A stretch of 64,000 bases of DNA from Catalimonadaceae bacterium JC749 (GCA_021730635.1 JAJNNC010000004.1:62001-126000), one strand, 5' to 3'; counted from the first letter of the stretch, positions 9,012 through 17,179 are shown. Numbers and translations are program-made. Notes: a model not told the origin generated them from the letters alone.

Positions 9012-9722
9012 TCAGGCAATGTTGGTATATACTGCCTGAATATCATCATCGTCCTCGATTTTATCCAGCATTTTCTCAATGTCTTCCAGCTCTTCTTCAG
9101 AAAATTCCACGGATGTATTGGGAATACGCTGTAAGGTGGCTTTGGTTACTTCGATCTGCTGATCTTCCAGGGCCTGAGAAAGACTGCCAAAATTGGTATA
9201 ATCCGCATAGGCATACACCATGTCATCGTTGAGCTCAATTTCTTCCAGACCAGCATCTATCAGTGACAGCTCCAGTTCTTCAATATCCAACCCTTCCGGT
9301 TTTTCGAACTCAAAAACAGCTTTTCTGGAAAACATATATTCCAGAGAGCCTGTAGGCACCATGGATCCGCCAGCCCTGTTAAAATAAGACTTAACGTTGG
9401 CTACCGTGCGGGTAGGATTGTCCGTCGCGCATTCCACAATCACCAACACCCCGTGAGGTCCTTTGCCTTCGTAATTCACTTCCACATACTCATCTGCATC
9501 CTTTCCGGCAGCTCTTTTGATAGCCGCTTCAATATTATCCTTCGGCATGTTCTGTGCCTTCGCATTCTGGATAGCCGTTCTCAGCTTACCATTCATGTCA
9601 GGGTCTGTACCACCCTCTTTGGCAGCTACAGTAATAGACTTTGCCAGTTTTGGAAACAACTTGGACATCTTATCCCAACGTTTCTCCTTGGATGCACGGC
9701 GATATTCAAATGCTCTTCCCAT
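9012..9722 (-). CDS. YebC/PmpR family DNA-binding or translation-linked regulator
   Basis: A 236-residue member of the near-universal YebC family. The opening [19 protein letters not shown] is a recognisable Bacteroidota version of the usual MAGHS-type start, followed by [37 protein letters not shown], the helical N-domain. The acidic middle and C-terminal domains are complete ([38 protein letters not shown]). Members have been described as transcription regulators (PmpR) and more recently as ribosome-associated factors that ease translation of proline stretches; the role here is not decided by sequence. The ATG at 9722 begins the conserved MGRAFEYRR; five extra codons upstream are not conserved in type. 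Confidence 0.92.
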   Translation of the reverse strand: MGRAFEYRRASKEKRWDKMSKLFPKLAKSITVAAKEGGTDPDMNGKLRTAIQNAKAQNMPKDNIEAAIKRAAGKDADEYVEVNYEGKGPHGVLVIVECATDNPTRTVANVKSYFNRAGGSMVPTGSLEYMFSRKAVFEFEKPEGLDIEELELSLIDAGLEEIELNDDMVYAYADYTNFGSLSQALEDQQIEVTKATLQRIPNTSVEFSEEELEDIEKMLDKIEDDDDIQAVYTNIA

Positions 9723-9928
9723 ATTTTTTTGGATCAATGTTTATGGCTTGTTTTTAATAGTCATGAGCGACAAAAATATTAACACTAGGGCGCATTTCCT
9801 TTTCACCCTACAAAAAAATTTAAGAAACGTTAGGGGAGAGGAGGCCCTCTGTTAGTCTGATGGAATAATAATGCCAATGGCTAAGGAACAGCCCCCTATA
9901 TGAAAGCTCATAGAGTAATATTGGTATA

Positions 9929-10255
9929 TTATTTTTCCCAAGAAATGGGCGTTTGTTGATAATGTTTCATTTCCTGAATATGCTCAAAGTAGGGTTTGAC
10001 AAGGTTGAAGAAACCTGAAAATTGGGCACTTTTTCTGAAGCCGTTCAGATGCTCTTCTTTGGAAGTCCAATAGATGGTTTCTATAAAATGGTTCGGTTCA
10101 TCCACCCCATGCAGCACATGATATCCCAGACAATAGGGTGAGTCTTTCAGAAATTTACCAGCTTCTTCATAAGCGTTTACAAAACTTTCTGCTTTTTCAA
10201 CAGCAATGTTGTATCTGATGATTTCTACGGAAGGATTTTGAGGTTGATGAGGCAT
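9929..10255 (-). CDS. Antibiotic-biosynthesis-monooxygenase (ABM) domain protein
   Basis: A 108-residue single-domain protein with the ferredoxin-like dimeric alpha/beta barrel pattern: IIRYNIAVEKAESFVNAYEEAGKFL, then a strand-rich LGYHVLHGVDEPNHFIETIYWTSKEEHLNGFRKSAQFSGFF. ABM proteins include quinol and heme monooxygenases that work without cofactors and small stress proteins. The closing EHIQEMKHY is also common in this family. It is divergently placed from an HxlR regulator, with a perfect inverted repeat between them, so regulation by that HxlR protein is likely (inference). The substrate is unknown. Confidence 0.8.
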   Translation of the reverse strand: MPHQPQNPSVEIIRYNIAVEKAESFVNAYEEAGKFLKDSPYCLGYHVLHGVDEPNHFIETIYWTSKEEHLNGFRKSAQFSGFFNLVKPYFEHIQEMKHYQQTPISWEK

Positions 10256-10316
10256 GACATTCCTATTAATTTGTATGTTGTAATAAAAGTATCACTTCCG
10301 ATATAGAGAAACAATA

Positions 10317-10334
10317 ACTTACCAAAAGGTAAGT
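10317..10334. promoter_or_regulatory. Candidate HxlR operator (perfect 7-bp inverted repeat)
   Basis: ACTTACC-AAAA-GGTAAGT is an 18-bp site with perfect 7-bp arms and a 4-bp centre. It lies 22 bp before the HxlR start codon and about 62 bp before the ABM gene start, as expected for an autoregulated divergent promoter. HxlR regulators bind as dimers to short palindromes; binding here is inferred. Confidence 0.6.
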
Positions 10335-10355
10335 CCACTACCAACGCATGACGAT

Positions 10356-10721
10356 ATGATTAAATGGAACAACAAAGAGTTTACCTGCCCGGTAGATGTC
10401 AGTCTGAGTTTTATAAGCGGAAAGTGGAAAATATTAATCCTTTCCCATCTTTGTCAGATAGAAAAAAAGGGCTTTAGCGATCTTAGAGAAAACCTGCCCG
10501 GCATCTCAGAAAAGATGTTGAGTCAACAGTTAAAACAATTGGAGAAAGACCAACTCATCAGTAAATCAGTGTTGTCTTTGAAGCCTTACCGGGTGGAGTA
10601 TTCCTTGACCGACACCGGGAAGTCATTCGGTCCCTTGTTCACGTTTTTAAGCCAATGGGGCATTACCTTTTTAAAAAGAAAGGGTATTGATTATATAAAG
10701 GATCAACATTTATATAAATAA
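10356..10721 (+). CDS. HxlR family winged-helix transcriptional regulator
   Basis: A 121-residue regulator of the HxlR type. The family's features are in order: the N-terminal Cys in EFTCPVDVSLSFISGKWKILIL, the winged-helix core LRENLPGISEKMLSQQLKQLEKDQLI, and the wing KPYRVEYSLTDTGKSFGPLF. The N-terminal Cys (residue ~9) is the position used for thiol sensing of quinones, aldehydes or disulfide stress in HypR/YodB-like relatives; only one Cys is near the N-terminus. It is divergent from the ABM gene and is followed by an OsmC gene on the same strand, so an electrophile or peroxide response is a reasonable inference. Confidence 0.92.
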   Translation: MIKWNNKEFTCPVDVSLSFISGKWKILILSHLCQIEKKGFSDLRENLPGISEKMLSQQLKQLEKDQLISKSVLSLKPYRVEYSLTDTGKSFGPLFTFLSQWGITFLKRKGIDYIKDQHLYK

Positions 10722-10822
10722 TGCCCTTAATCATTCTCAGAGAGCGAAAGAAACTTTCTGAAGTCGTGAGAATTGATGCAAACAGATCTCAACCTTTTTA
10801 TCGGTGAGCCGTGACCAATCGT

Positions 10823-11299
10823 ATGAAGAACCATCACTACCACATTGAGGTACGCTGGACAGGCAATACAGGTTCCGGCACTTCCTCGTACCGGGCATAC
10901 CGGCGCGACCATGTGATTTCAGCTGCCCAAAAACCTATTATTCCCGGTTCTTCCGACCCACACTTCCGGGGTGATCCTGCCCGGTATAATCCGGAGGAAA
11001 TGTTTGTGGCATCACTTTCTACCTGTCATATGTTGTGGTATCTGCATCTGTGTGCTGATGCCGGGATTGTGGTGACCGCCTATGAAGATCATGCGACCGG
11101 TCTGATGGAAGAGGGAAAAGACGGAGGGGGCCATTTCCGGGAAGTCACCTTACATCCAGTGGTCACCATTACGGATGAAACCAAATTGTCATTGGCCGGG
11201 CAATTGCACCATCAGGCCCATGAACGGTGCTTTATCGCTAATTCCGTAAATTTTCCGGTACTGCATCAACCGACTACCCGTATCAGCAGACCGGAGTAA
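10823..11299 (+). CDS. OsmC/Ohr family peroxiredoxin-like protein
   Basis: A 158-residue OsmC-family protein. These homodimeric, cysteine-based enzymes reduce organic hydroperoxides. The first conserved Cys is in EMFVASLSTCHMLWYLHLCADAG and the second in the late CFIANSVNFPVL helix. The N-terminus HHYHIEVRWTGNTGSGTSSY..YRRDHVISA is the common start of the YhfA/OsmC branch in Bacteroidota. Both redox Cys positions appear present. ATG 10823 is preferred; a GTG at 10811 would add four residues. It lies ~100 bp after the HxlR gene on the same strand, and could be read from the HxlR promoter. Confidence 0.9.
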   Translation: MKNHHYHIEVRWTGNTGSGTSSYRAYRRDHVISAAQKPIIPGSSDPHFRGDPARYNPEEMFVASLSTCHMLWYLHLCADAGIVVTAYEDHATGLMEEGKDGGGHFREVTLHPVVTITDETKLSLAGQLHHQAHERCFIANSVNFPVLHQPTTRISRPE

Positions 11300-11341
11300 G
11301 TTCAATAGAGCCAGGGATCAATGGATGAGAAAAGGGAAGTT

Positions 11342-13174
11342 TCAGAAGGAAGCTTTTCTTTCATCATTGACGACCTGACGTGCCTGCCGGGTATACAGTT
11401 GATAATATTTGCCCCGGGCAGCGATCAGACTGGCATGGTTTCCTTCCTCTTCTATTTTACCCTTTTGGATGACCAGAATACGATCACAGTGCTTGATGGT
11501 GGACAGCCGATGGGCAATAATGATGGCTGTACGTCCTTTGATCAATTGTTGAATGCCCTGCTGTATTCTGGCTTCTGCCAGCGTATCTACCGACGAAGTG
11601 GCTTCATCCATAATCAGAATGCCGGGGTTTCTCAGGATGACCCTGGCAAAGGCGATCAGTTGTTTTTCACCGGTGGAGAGGCGGTTGCCTTCTTCTCCGA
11701 CTTCCTCTTCCAATTTGTCCATCAGGTCGCTGGCACCCATCAGGTGAAGGGCTGCCTCCATTTCAGGAGCGGTGGCTTGTGGCGCGCCATACCTGATATT
11801 GTCCGTGACGGTGCCGGAAAACAAATGGGGCGTTTGTAACACCACACCCAGCTGAGTGCGAAAACTTTTCAAGGTCCGTTCCCTGTAATCCACTCCGTCA
11901 ATCAGGATACTCCCGGCTACCGGCTCATAAAAGCGGCCAATCAGGCTGGCAATAGTAGACTTGCCTTCCCCGGTGGGTCCTACCAACGCAATAGACTCCC
12001 CAGCCCGGATATGCAAATCAAAATCCTGTAAGATGGGCTTGTCTGCTGCATAGTGGAAATACACATGCTGAAAGTGAATGTCGCCTTTGATCTTACCAAA
12101 ATCAGTGATGCCTGGCTTATCTTTTATGAGGATCGGTTCATCAATTAAAGAAAATATGCGTTCTCCTGCTGAAAGACTACTCTGTGCCAGCGCATAGAAA
12201 CGGGTAATATCAAAGATGGGCATAAAGATGTTGCGGGCATAGCCAAAGAAAGCGGCCCAGGTACCCAGCGTAATGCCGGTGACAGCAGCCACCACCTGAT
12301 GACCTCCCCATAGAATGACCAACGCTGCCGCGATAGAGCCCACCATGACAACTATGGGTGCGTAGGTAGCGGTGTAAAAGGCTGATTTAAAGGAAGATTG
12401 GCGCATGGCCTCACTTTTCTGGTTGAAGTGGGCAGCCGCTTTCTCCTCCTGTACCGTAGACTTATTGACCTCAATGCCATTGAGATTCTCATTATAGCTG
12501 GCGGTCAGTTCGCTGTTGATCTTTCTGGCCTTCCTCGAATACCGTATGATCAGACTACGGATTCTGACTGATACCAGAAATAAGAGGGGAAGAGTCAGTA
12601 ACACAATGAAAGCCAGTTTCCAGCTATACACAAACATGACGATAAAGCTTAAAATGATCATAATAGAGCCCCAGACAAATGACATGAAGCCCCAGGAGAT
12701 CAGTTCAGCAATACGATCCGTATCGGAAGTAATTCGGGAAATCAGCCAGCCAATGGCAGAACGGTCATAGAAGGAAAAGGAGAGGCGTTGCAGCTTGTCA
12801 AACATTTCCTTCCGCAGGTCATATAATACATATTCCCGTATTCTACCGGTATACAGAATAATACCGTAGATGGTAATGGCCTGAAATAGAATAACGCCGG
12901 CATAGATACTTCCGTATCGTAGCAATCCCTTTGTGCCCTCTTCCCAATAAAGGCCATTCGCTGGGAGGCGCTCTATCATAGGCGCGATGAGCTGGTCGAT
13001 ATAGTGTAGCCACAGAAGCGGAAATACAGCATCCACGCTGGCATCGAGCAGGGTAAACAATACCAGGAGCCAGAACCATTTTTTGTATTTCAGACTGTGC
13101 TTAAAGATTCTTTTCAGAAAAGGCCATAACATCCCTTTTCCACTAAATTCTTCATCTTCTAATACTGCATTCAT
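11342..13174 (-). CDS. ABC exporter half-transporter, second subunit of heterodimer
   Basis: A 610-residue type IV ABC exporter subunit: six membrane segments in the first ~340 residues, then a nucleotide-binding domain with Walker A GPTGEGKST (~397), signature LSTGEKQ (~495) and Walker B ILIMDEATSSVD with the catalytic Glu present. The signature is non-canonical (LSTGE instead of LSGGQ). In heterodimeric exporters this degenerate signature pairs with the partner's altered Walker B, which is found in the gene at 13255. The organisation resembles E. coli MdlAB, Bacillus BmrCD and Thermotoga TM287/288, which extrude drugs or lipids. It starts 80 bp after the partner gene ends and belongs to the same transcript. 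Confidence 0.9.
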   Translation of the reverse strand: MNAVLEDEEFSGKGMLWPFLKRIFKHSLKYKKWFWLLVLFTLLDASVDAVFPLLWLHYIDQLIAPMIERLPANGLYWEEGTKGLLRYGSIYAGVILFQAITIYGIILYTGRIREYVLYDLRKEMFDKLQRLSFSFYDRSAIGWLISRITSDTDRIAELISWGFMSFVWGSIMIILSFIVMFVYSWKLAFIVLLTLPLLFLVSVRIRSLIIRYSRKARKINSELTASYNENLNGIEVNKSTVQEEKAAAHFNQKSEAMRQSSFKSAFYTATYAPIVVMVGSIAAALVILWGGHQVVAAVTGITLGTWAAFFGYARNIFMPIFDITRFYALAQSSLSAGERIFSLIDEPILIKDKPGITDFGKIKGDIHFQHVYFHYAADKPILQDFDLHIRAGESIALVGPTGEGKSTIASLIGRFYEPVAGSILIDGVDYRERTLKSFRTQLGVVLQTPHLFSGTVTDNIRYGAPQATAPEMEAALHLMGASDLMDKLEEEVGEEGNRLSTGEKQLIAFARVILRNPGILIMDEATSSVDTLAEARIQQGIQQLIKGRTAIIIAHRLSTIKHCDRILVIQKGKIEEEGNHASLIAARGKYYQLYTRQARQVVNDERKASF

Positions 13175-13254
13175 TTTTGTTAATGTTATATAGACTCTCC
13201 CCTTGCCCCTTTTATAAGAAATAGAGGCTGCCTTCAGGCAGACGGGGTGCGTTT

Positions 13255-15090
13255 TTAAGTTTCTCCTATAATTTCATCTTCCAATGCGGATTGCAACTGA
13301 TGAATCTGCTGATAGTACCCCGGCTGATGCATCAGCTCGCGGTGATTGCCCTCCTGTACGATCCTTCCTTTTTCCAGCACAAAAATTCTGTCGGCATGCT
13401 GGATGGAAGTGATGCGGTGAGAAATAATGATGGTCGTTTTTTGCCGGATTTCTTCCGTGAGTTTTTCAAAGATGATCCGTTCCGTTTCTGTATCTACCGC
13501 CGAAGTCACATCATCCAGGATGAGTATATCCGGATGGGAGAGTATCGTTCTGGCCAAAGCAACCCGCTGCTTTTGTCCGCCGGAGAGTGTCACTCCTTTT
13601 TCCCCTACTACGGTATTAAATCCATGAGCCAGGATGTTTTCCAGCATGTGTGCCTGCGCCATTTCAGCCGCTGCCAAAATTGCTTTCTCATCAGCATCGG
13701 GAGCCGCATAGGCAATGTTATCACGGATGGAGGCTGAAAACAGGAAAGCTTTCTGCAATACCAAACCAATCCTGTCCCGCAGAAAAGGTTTATCATACAT
13801 CAGCGTGGACTGACCGTCCACATATATTGTACCCGCATCCGGATCATAAAAACGGGTCAGCAGGTTGATAATAGTCGATTTTCCTGAACCAGCAGGCCCT
13901 ACAAAGGCTACCGTTTCTCCGGCTTTGATCCGGAAAGAAATCCCTTGCAGTACATGCTTTTCTGTATGGGGCTGGTATTTAAAGTAGACATGATCAAACA
14001 CGATGTCGCCGCGTAAGGGCTTGGGTTGAGAAATCCCCTGTGGTTCATAGTCTTCCTGCCTGACAGACAGTACCTGAAAGATCCGCTCGATGGCCACGGT
14101 AGCCATGCCCATTTGCGAAAGGATACGGCCTACCTGCCGTAAAGGCCAGGAAACCATGCCCACGTAGGTAAAAAAGCTGAGCAACTCTCCCAGCGTAATC
14201 TTGCCCTGTAGCGCAAAATAGCCTCCGGCCACAATGGATAGGCTGATCTGCAACAGCACCAGAAATTCTGAAAAAGGCCAGAAATGGGTATGCAGCCAGG
14301 CATGTTTTAATCCTACTTTAAGTTTGCGTTGGTTCTGCTCCTCAAATTTTTGGATTTCATAGTCTTCACTGGAAGAAGCCATGACCAGACGAATGCCATT
14401 TAAGTTCTCCTGCACGCATTTGTTGAGACGATCGGCTTCTTCTTCATGTTCTTCCCATACAATCCGCTCTTTTTTGAAGAAAATAAAACCTCCCCAGGTA
14501 ATCAGAGGGACCAGCGCCACAGAGATAATGGCATAAGGCCAGTACACAATCGCCATCATGGAAAAAGCGAATAAAAAGATGGCTGTCAGCCGGATTACCT
14601 CCACAATCTGGTTTTGTGCAAAGTTTTTAACCGTATCCATATCGCCGGTAGCTCGTTGGATCAGCTCCCCTTTAGAAGTCTGGACGAAGTAGCTCAGGGG
14701 GAGTTTTTGCAAATGCATAAACATAGTATCTCGCAGGCTTTTCATCGCTTTTTCGGTGCTGTTGGCGTTCAATGCACTGGATACCAGCAAAAAGCTTCCT
14801 CTGGCCAGGGCAATCAAAAGGTACAGACTGCCCAGGCTTGCCAGGATCCATCCGATATGATCAGAGGGAAGCTGTGACAATAAGTGGTAAAACAGCTCAG
14901 AGATAAAATCCTGGGACGGTCTTTCCTTCTCTTCTCCCAGCACGGATCTCACATAATCTACGGCGATCTGCAGAATCTTAGGTTCCAGACTCGTCAGCGC
15001 AATCCCAATGACCAACAGAAAAGCGGATAGTAGATAATAGTTGAACCAACGGTCCAGTACTTTGATGATATTTTTGATATGTTGAATCAT
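13255..15090 (-). CDS. ABC exporter half-transporter, first subunit of heterodimer
   Basis: A 611-residue ABC exporter subunit with six membrane segments and a C-terminal ATPase domain: Walker A GPAGSGKST (~396), canonical signature LSGGQKQRVALAR (~500), Walker B ILILDDVTSAVD (~520). The residue after the Walker B Asp is Asp, not the catalytic Glu, so one of the two ATP sites should be catalytically weak; that site would use the partner's odd LSTGE signature. ATG 15090 (MIQHIKNIIKVLDRW) is chosen because the 14 codons upstream run toward the leader terminator. It is preceded by a leader ORF and a terminator hairpin ending 41 bp before the start codon, so conditional transcription is expected. 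Confidence 0.9.
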   Translation of the reverse strand: MIQHIKNIIKVLDRWFNYYLLSAFLLVIGIALTSLEPKILQIAVDYVRSVLGEEKERPSQDFISELFYHLLSQLPSDHIGWILASLGSLYLLIALARGSFLLVSSALNANSTEKAMKSLRDTMFMHLQKLPLSYFVQTSKGELIQRATGDMDTVKNFAQNQIVEVIRLTAIFLFAFSMMAIVYWPYAIISVALVPLITWGGFIFFKKERIVWEEHEEEADRLNKCVQENLNGIRLVMASSSEDYEIQKFEEQNQRKLKVGLKHAWLHTHFWPFSEFLVLLQISLSIVAGGYFALQGKITLGELLSFFTYVGMVSWPLRQVGRILSQMGMATVAIERIFQVLSVRQEDYEPQGISQPKPLRGDIVFDHVYFKYQPHTEKHVLQGISFRIKAGETVAFVGPAGSGKSTIINLLTRFYDPDAGTIYVDGQSTLMYDKPFLRDRIGLVLQKAFLFSASIRDNIAYAAPDADEKAILAAAEMAQAHMLENILAHGFNTVVGEKGVTLSGGQKQRVALARTILSHPDILILDDVTSAVDTETERIIFEKLTEEIRQKTTIIISHRITSIQHADRIFVLEKGRIVQEGNHRELMHQPGYYQQIHQLQSALEDEIIGET

Positions 15091-15130
15091 GATCCTTGTA
15101 GGCTTAGCCTGTATTTTTACTGTATTCCAC

Positions 15131-15158
15131 AAAAAAACCGCAATCGGGAGGACTGCGG
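15131..15158 (-). terminator. Leader terminator (attenuator) upstream of the ABC exporter
   Basis: On the minus strand, CCGCAGTC-CTCCC-GATTGCGG (8-bp stem with one G-U pair) is followed at once by seven T residues. The nearest upstream gene is divergent, so this cannot terminate any preceding gene; it sits in the 5' leader of the exporter operon. Its left arm (15150-15158) is also complementary to GGACTGCGG inside the leader ORF (15207-15215), the signature of an alternative antiterminator. Confidence 0.85.
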
Positions 15159-15188
15159 CTTATGTATGAATGACAGTGGAATAGGTCT

Positions 15189-15296
15189 TCACTTTTGTTC
15201 ATATAACCGCAGTCCGTGTTCAATGACTGTGAGATAATCCGCCGTTTGAAGGGTCGGACAGGTCAGCAGTACAAAAAAGTTGACTCCGGTTAACAT
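15189..15296 (-). CDS. Candidate 35-residue leader peptide of the ABC exporter operon
   Basis: A short ORF starts at ATG 15296 (MLTGVNFFVLL...) and stops with TGA at 15189 (...RLYEQK). It lies between the divergent promoter region and the leader terminator. Its codons 28-30 (GGA CTG CGG) are exactly complementary over 9 nt (11 with a G-U extension) to the terminator's left arm, and its codons 3-5 (ACC GGA GTC) can pair with the same segment with one mismatch. Coding and RNA structure are therefore interlocked as in ribosome-mediated attenuation. I do not recognise the peptide, and it is too short for coding statistics; the evidence is positional and structural. Confidence 0.6.
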   Translation of the reverse strand: MLTGVNFFVLLTCPTLQTADYLTVIEHGLRLYEQK

Positions 15297-15647
15297 AGGG
15301 TTATTGATTTTCAATGATGTTGCAAATTAACAGCTTTTTCCGGAAAAAAGAAATATAAGTTATGACCATTTTATTTGTTTGATCTTATAGTTTTCTTGCC
15401 CAGGCAGCTCCAGCAGACTACCAATCTTAACCCTTTACGTGGGCCTTCTTCAAGCAAATCTGTAGCATCTATTAAAGATTTGGTATTTTTCAAAGAGGTA
15501 GTACTTTTTATAGTGCAAAAAAGATGTGTCCATTTGCATCATTCAAAAATATTTGTACTTTTAGAACAATACATCCCGATAGCGCAATTTTTATTGTATT
15601 ATTCCTGCATTTATTTTCCCACAATACTAACCTTAAATGTAAGCATT
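15297..15647. other. Divergent promoter region, exporter leader and gamma-CA-like gene
   Basis: About 350 bp without a supported gene. It should contain the promoter of the exporter leader (minus) and that of the lipoprotein at 15648 (plus). An open frame runs through it toward 15648 from 15375, but the lipoprotein signal begins only at 15648. On the minus strand TATATTTC (around 15352-15359) is near the Bacteroidota -7 consensus TAnnTTTG, without a clear -33 partner. Confidence 0.4.
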
Positions 15648-17108
15648 ATGAAAAAACCTATGATGCTGCTTAGCCGAAAGAAGATATCAGCATATTCTAG
15701 AAAGTATGCTGTTGTAGGCGGATGTACTACGTTTTTCTTCTTTGCCTCCTGTTCTTACCTTGATCTGATTGAACCCCTAATTCCCGATGAAGAGGGCCCC
15801 ACAGAAGGCTATTTTTCTCCGACAGAAATTAACCGCCCGGTGAGTCCTGTTTACAGCTCTTCCAAAACAGCCACCTTTATTGATCCCACGGCTACCATTA
15901 CCGGGGCGGAGCATATTCTGTTAGCGGAAAAGATCTACATTGGCCCCTTTGCTGAGTTGTATGGCAAGTGGGAAGGAGATGACCATGAAGACGCCAGGCA
16001 ACTGCTGGCGAGCACAGCTACCACGTATGGAGGCGATGATGACGATGACGATAAAGAAGCCACCATCATTATTGGGGCAGAAACGAATATTCAGGACAAT
16101 GTCACTATATATGCAAATATAGACCGTGATGAGGAGAGTGAACACCTGATAGAGATGCTCGACCTGAAAAGGGTGGAGATCGGAGAGCGGGTGATCATGG
16201 CCCATGGGGTTACCATCAAAGGTCCCGTGGAAATTGCCCTAGAAGGATCGGATATACCGGCAGATCCTGATGACGACCAGGAGGTATTCCTGAGCTTTGG
16301 AGCGGAAGTAGATGGTGCGATCCTGGAAATAAACACAGGAGTATCTGCCCTGGGCCGTGTCGGACCTGGTGTGCGGTTGCGAAGTGGCTATATTGTGCTT
16401 CCGGGTAAAAACGTGACTACCCAGGAAGAAGCCGATGATCCTTCCTTGGGTAAGGTGCGTGCTATTACTGAGGCAGATGTAGATTTTAACGAAGCGGTGT
16501 TGGAGGTGAACATAGCGTTTGCCCGTGAATATACCCGGTTGTATCGTGAAAAACACGCCAATGTGTATGGCATCAACTATGATCCGGGCAATACAGCATT
16601 TAACCCGGAACGTGATCTGCCCGAACTAAAAGGAAAACCTACCCAGGTGCCTGAATTCCGCAACCGAATCATTGGTGAGGTGATCATGGATAATACCCTG
16701 CAGGAAATCAATGACAGAATGGGAGATCGAATTGCGTTGCGTTCGGATGAAGGAGAGCCTTTTGTCATGGGCAGTATTAAAGAAATGAAGGATGATGTGA
16801 TCTTTCATGCCTTGGAAGAAACTGATCTTACCGTTGGCAACAATGTGTATTATGGAGAAAAAGTCATTGTTCATGGAGGCGGACGTTTGCCGACAGGCAG
16901 TGGACCGGGAGATCCGGAAGAGCCTACGGTGGTAGGGGATGATGTGGTGCTCATGGACGAATCCGTGGTGTTCAGATCTACCATCAGGAATGGCGTGACC
17001 ATCGGGCACAAAAGTGCTGTGGTAGGCTCTGAAATAGGAGAAGGGCAAACTATTCCCGACAAAACCATTATCATCAATGATGCCGTGTTTGGCACCGTAG
17101 AATGGTAA
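15648..17108 (+). CDS. Lipoprotein with two tandem gamma-carbonic-anhydrase-like left-handed beta-helices
   Basis: A 486-residue lipoprotein; lipobox FFASC puts the lipidated Cys at ~35. Residues ~78-300 follow the archaeal gamma-carbonic anhydrase Cam: NIQD (147-150), MAHGVTIKGP (184-193), VTTQEEAD (256-263) and helix NEAVLEVNIAFAREY. In this half the Cam ligand His81 is Tyr155, His117 is kept as His186, and His122 is Lys191. Residues ~343-486 repeat the fold: RSDEG (365-369), His387 with Glu390 in FHALE (Cam His81 and Glu84), Glu404 in place of His117, and His409 in VHGGG (His122). So the halves hold complementary ligands. Acidic inserts (residues ~110-135, with a run of Asp) are unusual. 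Enzyme activity, a hybrid metal site, or a purely structural role all remain possible. ATG 15648 gives the signal peptide. Confidence 0.8.
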   Translation: MKKPMMLLSRKKISAYSRKYAVVGGCTTFFFFASCSYLDLIEPLIPDEEGPTEGYFSPTEINRPVSPVYSSSKTATFIDPTATITGAEHILLAEKIYIGPFAELYGKWEGDDHEDARQLLASTATTYGGDDDDDDKEATIIIGAETNIQDNVTIYANIDRDEESEHLIEMLDLKRVEIGERVIMAHGVTIKGPVEIALEGSDIPADPDDDQEVFLSFGAEVDGAILEINTGVSALGRVGPGVRLRSGYIVLPGKNVTTQEEADDPSLGKVRAITEADVDFNEAVLEVNIAFAREYTRLYREKHANVYGINYDPGNTAFNPERDLPELKGKPTQVPEFRNRIIGEVIMDNTLQEINDRMGDRIALRSDEGEPFVMGSIKEMKDDVIFHALEETDLTVGNNVYYGEKVIVHGGGRLPTGSGPGDPEEPTVVGDDVVLMDESVVFRSTIRNGVTIGHKSAVVGSEIGEGQTIPDKTIIINDAVFGTVEW

Positions 17109-17121
17109 ATTCAGCTGATCG

Positions 17122-17150
17122 ATTGCCGGAGATCACCTCCGGCAATTTTA
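17122..17150 (+). terminator. Rho-independent terminator after the gamma-CA-like gene
   Basis: ATTGCCGGAG-ATCAC-CTCCGGCAAT is a perfect 10-bp stem with a 5-nt loop, followed by TTTATTATTT. It lies 13 bp after the stop codon at 17108 and before the next lipoprotein start at 17180. Confidence 0.85.
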
Positions 17151-17179
17151 TTATTTGCATCCGATATGGATTTGGTGCT

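Noticed and set aside
13225-13245. Short hairpin (CTGCC-TTCA-GGCAG) between the two exporter genes
   Set aside because: Only 5 bp of stem and no T-run directly after it on the coding strand, so it is not supported as a terminator.
15375-15647. Longer N-terminal extension of the gamma-CA-like protein (start at 15375)
   Set aside because: The extension has no signal-like or conserved pattern, and the lipoprotein signal peptide begins only at ATG 15648.
17102-17179. Start of the 17180 lipoprotein at ATG 17102
   Set aside because: It would overlap the end of the gamma-CA-like gene, pass through its terminator hairpin, and bury the signal peptide.
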